The position numbers and the translations under genes are program-made. A stretch of DNA of 64,000 bases from Adenanthera pavonina (taxonomy: Eukaryota; Streptophyta; Magnoliopsida; Fabales; Fabaceae). The stretch is from contig JAIVEN010000016.1 of NCBI GenBank assembly GCA_026686845.1, positions 2,311,501 to 2,375,500 of the forward strand, in the 5' to 3' direction. Under the pieces are notes generated by a model. That model saw only the letters and a program-made list of their open reading frames with translations. It was not told the DNA's origin and made no database searches. Of the stretch, positions 58,800 through 64,000 are shown in pieces (position 1 is the stretch's first letter; every line of letters begins with the position of its first letter).

Positions 58800-61700
58800 T
58801 TTAAATGACACTAATTACATTTGTGGAAGGACAAGATGAAGGATTTGCTATTCATGAAAAATATGTATCTTCTTGTGTTTGCTACTCAGAAACCAGATTC
58901 CAAGTTTAATAAGGAGTAGGATTTTGAACATCAATAGATGTGTGGTTTTATTCAACAATATGTAGAAAATAATGTATATAATTACATTACTAATAAGATA
59001 CATGCAAGAACTTTATGAGATTAAGTCCTTATATGCATCTAAGTCAGGAAATAATAAACTATATTTGCTAAATTGTTTGATGAATTTGACTTACAAGGAA
59101 GGTACGTTCATTTCAGATCACTTGAATGAATTTCAAGAGCTCATGGATCAACTGTCAGGAATGGGTATCAAGTTTGATGATAAAGTTTTGGGACTACAAC
59201 TTTTGAGCACTTTACCTGAGTTTTGGGAGACATTACGGGTTTTAATTACAAACTCAACCCCTAATGGTGTTCTTTCCTTACAAGCGGCAAAGAATAGTGC
59301 TATTAATGAAGAAATGAGAAGGAAGACACATGATTTTTCATCTCATTCAAAAGTGTTTATCACTAAAAATAAGGAGAGAAGTCAGAAAAAAGAACCAAAA
59401 GGTGGTAGAGAGAAGAGCAAGAGTAAGTTCAAGTCTAGATATAAGAATTTAGAATGTCATTATTGTCACAAAAAGGGACACATCAAGAAGCATTGTTTTC
59501 TTTTGAAAAAAGAGAACAAGGGCAAGAATGGTAAGCAGAAAGAGAAGGGTCAAGATGATAATGATCATGTTATTAATGCTACCAGTGATGATTTTCTTAC
59601 TCTTCATTATTATGAATCAGTTAATTTTGTATCAATTGAGAGCATAGGAATGAAAGATGATGATTGTTTCACTACCGCTACTAGTTAATCTTGTTTTAGA
59701 TTAAAGCATATGGGTAATAGATAGTAGTGCAATACAGCACGCTACACCAAGGAATGAGTTCTTCACATCTTATACACTTGGTAAGTTTGGAGTGTTAAAG
59801 ATAGGTAATGATAGTAAGGCTAAGGTGATTGACATTGGTGATGTTTGTTTACATACCAACACTAGGATGAAGTTATGGCTTAAAGAAGTTAAACACGATC
59901 CAAAAGTTCGCTTTAATTTGATCTCTGTTCAGAAGCTTGATGATAATGGTTTTGATAATTATTTTAGTTTTGAAAAGTTGAGGCTCACAAAAGATAACTT
60001 GGTTGTGTTTGGAGGGGGAAAATTATCTAACTTGTATTGGATAAAAACTTTAGTTGCTAGAGACAGTGTGAATGCCATAGATATGGAGGTTTCAAATTTG
60101 TGGCACCTAAGGCTCAATTATATCAGTGAAAAAGGGTTTAATTGCTTAGTAAAAAATTATGTGTTTCTGGGATTGAAGAGTACTTAATTCGAGAAGTGTT
60201 CTTACTGCATGGTTGGTAAGCAGACTAGAGTATCTTTCAAGAAGCATCCTCCCTCAAGGAAATCAAAGTTACTTGAATTGGTGCCCTCTAACATTTGTGG
60301 TCTATTGAAGGTAAAATCCTTTAGTAATACTCTTTACTTTGTTACCTTTATTAATGACTATTCTAGAAAGTTGTGAGTCTATACTTCAAAGATAAAAAAC
60401 TATGTGTTAGAGAAGTTTAAACAATTTAAAGCTTTCGTTGAGAGGCAGTCAGGTAAGAAATTGAAATGCATTTGTACTGACAATGGTGGTGAATATTGTG
60501 GACCATTTGATACTTTTTGTAAGCAACAGGGTATTAGACATAAAAAGACTCTTCCTAAGACTCCTCAGCTTAATGGTTTAGCAGATAGGATGAACCAGAC
60601 ATTGATTAAGAGAGTTAGATATATACTTTTTGAAGCAAAACTGCCTAAACATTTTTGGGGTGAGGCACTGTATATAGCAGTACACGTTATCAATCTTAGT
60701 CGTATTATTACTTTGAATGGTGAGGTGCCAGACAAAATTTGGTTTGGCAAGAATGTTAATTATGATCACTTGCGAGTTTTTAGTTGCAAGGCATTTGTGT
60801 ATGTTTCAAAGGATGAAAGATCCAAGTTGGATGCAAGAACAAGACAATGTGTCTTTAATGGTTATGGTCAAGATGAATTTGGTTACAGGTTGTATGATCA
60901 TATTGAGAAGAAGCTTGTTAGAAGCCGTGATGTGAAGTTCATGAAAGATGAAACTATTGATGACGTTGATAAAATGGAGAAAATAACTCTTGTGAAAGAT
61001 TATAATATGTATGATGTTGATCTAGTGTGAGTGCCTATTCACAATCTAGATTCTAATAATGGTAATGTTCAACAGGAAGTACAACATAATTATCCCGATG
61101 ATGATCAGTTTGGAAATAGGTTGGATGTTCCAATAAATGATTTTGAAGAGCAACATGAGTCACAATATAAGACTCTAGATAATGTACCTAAATCAGCTCA
61201 AGTCCAACTCAAAAGGTCTAATAGATAAAGACAACCATCTAAAATGTATTCTTTTGATGAGCATTTGACCTTGACTGATGGGGGAGAACCTGAGTGTTTT
61301 GAAAAGAATATGGAGAGTGAAGAAAAATAAAAGTGGCTAGATACAATGCAAGATAAAATGAAACCCTTGTATGATAATCACACATTTAATTTGGTGAAGT
61401 TGCCTAAATGCAGAAGGACTTTGGACAATAAATGGATTTATAGGGTGAAATATGAAAGTAATTTTACATCTCTGAGGTATAAAGCTAGATTAGTGGTGAA
61501 AGACTTTAGTCAGAAAAAAGGGAGTTAGTTTTAATGAAATTTTCTCTCCTATGGTGAAAATGTCCTTTATTAGAATTGTGCTGAGTTTGGCGGCTACTAC
61601 TCTTGATTTAAAGATAGAGCAAATAGATGTGAAGACTGCTTTTCTCCATAGTAATTTGGGGGAAGAGATTTACATGAAGTAACCTGATGGTTTTCATGTT

Positions 61701-62860
61701 GTTGGCAAAGAAGATTATGTGTGTAGACTGAGAAAGAGCCTATATGGTTTGAAGCAGGCTCTAACATAGTTGTGTAAGAAGTTTGAATCTGTTATGTGTG
61801 AGTAAGGCAACAAGAAGACTACTTCTGATCATTGTGCCTTTGTTAAAAATATTTCTGATTATGACTTCATTATTCTATTGTTGTATATTGATGACATGTT
61901 TATTGTTGGAAAAAAAGTTTCTAGGATTAATAGGTTGAAGAAGCAATTGGGTGAGTTATTTGCTATGAAAGACATGGGAGCTACTAATTAGATTCTTGAC
62001 ATAAGAATCTTGCATGACTGAAAGCAAAGGAAGTTTTAGTTATCTTAAGAACACTACATTGGAAAAGTGCTGTAGAGATTTCATATGAAAAATGCTATGG
62101 TGGTAAACAATCTTCTTGCAACTCATTTTGAATTGAATGTTAAATAAAGTCCTTCAAATGAAGCCCAGAAGTTAAATATGGAGAGAGTTCCTTATATATT
62201 TGAAGTGGGTAGTTTGATGTATATAATGGTGTGCAAAATGCCAAATATAGTGCATGTTGTTAGTATAGTCAGTAGATTTTTATCAAACTTAGGTAGAGAG
62301 CATTGTAATACTATGAAATAGATTTTGAGGTATCTTTATAGTATTGTTTGTATGAGGCTTTGTTTTAGAGGTGATAAGCCTGCTCTTGAGGAGTACATAG
62401 ACTCAAATATGGTTGGAGATATTAATTCCAGAAAGCCTACTTTTAGCTATTTAATTAAATTTGCAGGGGGAGCTATGTCTAAACAATCTAAGTTGTAGAA
62501 ATGTGTAGTTTTGTCTACAATAAAAACAGAGTTCATTGCTATTACCAAAGTATGTAAGCAATTGCTATGGTTGAAGAAATTCTTGCAGGAGCTTGGTTTT
62601 ACTCAAGACAAATATTTGCTATTTTATTATAGTTAAAGTGTTATTCATTTTGGTAAGAATCTAACTTTTCATTCAAAGTCCAAACATATTAATGTGAGAT
62701 ATCATTAGATATATGATGTTTTGAATGTTAAGATGTTAGAGCTTGCAAAAATTTATACTGATGATAATGTTGCTGATATGATAACTAAGGCACCACCAAG
62801 ATGGAAGTTTAAATTTGTTGTGAGATTTCTGAATCAGTGGTCATCTCCACATAGTTGTGA
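58800..62860 (+). pseudogene. copia gag-pol remnant
   Basis: Frames in order: gag 58972-59688 with CCHC knuckle CHYCHKKGHIKKHC at 59455; protease D-S-S-A motif near 59717, where DSG is usual; integrase HHCC region about 60100-60240 and core 60404-61030 with CTDNGGEY, but D in place of the usual catalytic Glu at NGLADRMN; RT from about 61420 with YIDDM near 61885; RNase H with KTEFIAI near 62525. Stops interrupt gag before 58972 and pol repeatedly between 61200 and 62800. A frameshift in an A-run near 61518 separates two RT pieces. The element could not make a full polyprotein. Confidence 0.88.
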
Positions 62861-62870
62861 GGGGAAGATA
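62859..62870 (+). other. polypurine tract of copia element
   Basis: GAGGGGAAGATA lies immediately before the 3' LTR TGTTGG, the standard position and composition. Confidence 0.8.
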
Positions 62871-63534
62871 TGTTGGTTGTGAACTCCCTTCCTATGTGCA
62901 GAAAGACCCAAACCTAACAACCAATTATATATCTCACTTATTTAAGTGGAAAAAGGTCATATTAGGATATAAGAGTGATGTCATATTCAAGTTATAATAG
63001 TTTCCTTTGAGAGAGGAGAAAAGAAAAATGTTATTTTCACATATTCACATAGCAGTCATGGGAAAAATTCATTTGCGAATTCATTAATTGTTGGATTAGG
63101 TTGAAATTTTGTCAACATGTTCGAAACATCTGGTTCTTCATTTTCAATGGTTGGACCATCATTTCGTGGTATGGTGTGAGAGCTAATTAATTCGTATTGA
63201 ATATGTATTTTTGGAATCTTTCATCTTCTTGATTCTCTATTGTAAGATTTTGCTTTGGTTGTTGGGAGGGCTATGTGCATTGATTTATGCACTTGACTGA
63301 AACTTTATTGTACTTCTATTTTGATCATAGTGGAGCTATTTTTATTAGTTTAGATGACTCGTGGTTTTTACCCTTACCCTAAGGGGTTTTCCATGTTAAA
63401 AATCTTGGTGTCTCTTAATGTGTTTGTGATATTTATATTTTGACATATATTTGTTTGATTGCTCCTCATAGTTTCTTGCAAGTATGAGAGATTTATTTCA
63501 CTGTATATTTGTTACTCTATTATAGTTCCTATCA
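62871..63534 (+). repeat. 3' LTR of copia element
   Basis: 664 bp, starting TGTTGG and ending CCTATCA. Matches the 5' LTR throughout with scattered substitutions and small indels. Confidence 0.9.
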
Positions 63535-63539
63535 AAACA

Positions 63540-64000
63540 TGCATGGAAACTTCAAGCTTACGTGAGGGTTAAAAGTCGAGTATGTATAATGTTAATTTAT
63601 CTTCTTCAGTTTGAGGGTGTGGAGGATAGATACTTTGTTTTGATACTTTATTTTGCATCATAGTTCATGCATGGTCTATTGCAAAACATGCTCATGCATA
63701 TGGTTGCTTGGGAACCAAATATGATTCCTAGAGAGATTATGATTTCTAAAGTTCCTATTTGAGTGCATGCAAGTGTGGGATCTGTCCTTGGATCTTTTTA
63801 ATTACCTATCGACCATTCAGATTGGTAATATTGTTGAGGATCTTTTGGATTATGATGGTGGAGATTCAATTTTATCTAATATTCATTTCATTTGGGTTAA
63901 AGTTTTAGTTGACATGGAATCTTCCCTTGCTTCCCGTTTTCTTGGTTAATTCGGATAATCATAGGTGAGTCTGGGCAAAAGATAGAAATGAAGGAGTTTT
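63540..64000 (+). pseudogene. gag-like DUF4283/zinc-knuckle ORF, 3' part, continues beyond window
   Basis: Continues the frame broken at 58052. It reads FEGVEDRYFVL, then meets a stop near 63658, another near 63760, and a one-base frame change before VWDLSLDLFNYLS (63776 on), followed by IGNIVEDLLDYDGGDS and WVKVLVDMESSLASRFL. These are the conserved blocks of DUF4283 gag-like proteins (VQVWDLP-type, IG-x-x-(I/V)G...D, LDV...PL). The zinc knuckle expected next would lie past the window edge. It carries damage of its own besides the copia insertion. Confidence 0.6.

Larger units (their letters stand above)
58048..63539 (+). mobile_element. Ty1/copia LTR retrotransposon, decayed
   Basis: LTRs at 58053-58727 and 62871-63534 are flanked by GAACA (58048-58052) and AAACA (63535-63539), a 5-bp target duplication with one substitution. 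Domain order is gag, protease, integrase, reverse transcriptase, RNase H; integrase before RT defines Ty1/copia. Many stops and at least one frameshift make it non-autonomous. It inserted into the gag-like ORF at 57739 and split it. Confidence 0.93.

Noticed and set aside
1..64000. CRISPR arrays, bacterial operons or ribosome binding sites
   Set aside because: The window is plant nuclear DNA; no regularly spaced repeats or prokaryotic gene layout were seen.

Overview
The window is AT-rich nuclear DNA from a flowering plant, almost certainly a core eudicot. The evidence is GT-AG introns, plastid transit peptides, plant-only gene families (EPFL peptide, R2R3-MYB, LRR-II receptor kinase), Ty3/gypsy and Ty1/copia LTR retrotransposons, and many Stowaway-like and other MITEs. 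The species cannot be named from the sequence alone. I saw no rRNA, tRNA or CRISPR.

Layout. 1-8.95 kb: an EPFL secreted-peptide gene (2995-3463, +), then a MITE-rich stretch with four Stowaway-like copies, three clustered 'TAAGTGATTATG' elements and an inverted pair of a 'GAACCGG' repeat. 9.07-19.1 kb: two plastid-protein genes tail to tail, a HAD-like hydrolase (9067-11696, +, 11 exons) and a type I DnaJ chaperone (14028-17800, -, 7 coding exons plus a probable 5'UTR exon), separated by a decayed LINE RNase H fragment. 20.4-25.8 kb: a nearly structurally complete Ty3/gypsy chromovirus-type element with a 5-bp target duplication, a MITE inside its 5' LTR, and an open frame broken only by twelve stop codons. 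31.9-39.6 kb: an 11-exon LRR-II receptor-like kinase of the SERK-related At5g10290 type. 40.2-42.4 kb: two small genes encoding related 87- and 111-aa proteins of a family I do not recognise. 42.4-53.4 kb: intergenic DNA with degenerate CACTA-like repeat arrays, a Stowaway-like MITE and a LINE relic. 53.4-54.6 kb: an R2R3-MYB of the MYB53/92/93 type. 57.7-64 kb: a gag-like DUF4283/zinc-knuckle ORF split by a decayed Ty1/copia element with 5-bp flanking duplications; the window ends inside its 3' part.

The genes are not an operon and need not work together. Two neighbour pairs match Arabidopsis gene order as I recall it: HAD hydrolase/DnaJ (At4g39970/At4g39960) and LRR-RLK/MYB (At5g10290/At5g10280, and its duplicate At5g65240/At5g65230). 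The window may therefore preserve an ancestral eudicot gene order. The best candidates for something undescribed are the tandem small-protein pair, the one-frame 'stop-only' decay of the gypsy element, and the cluster of upstream ATGs before the EPFL start.
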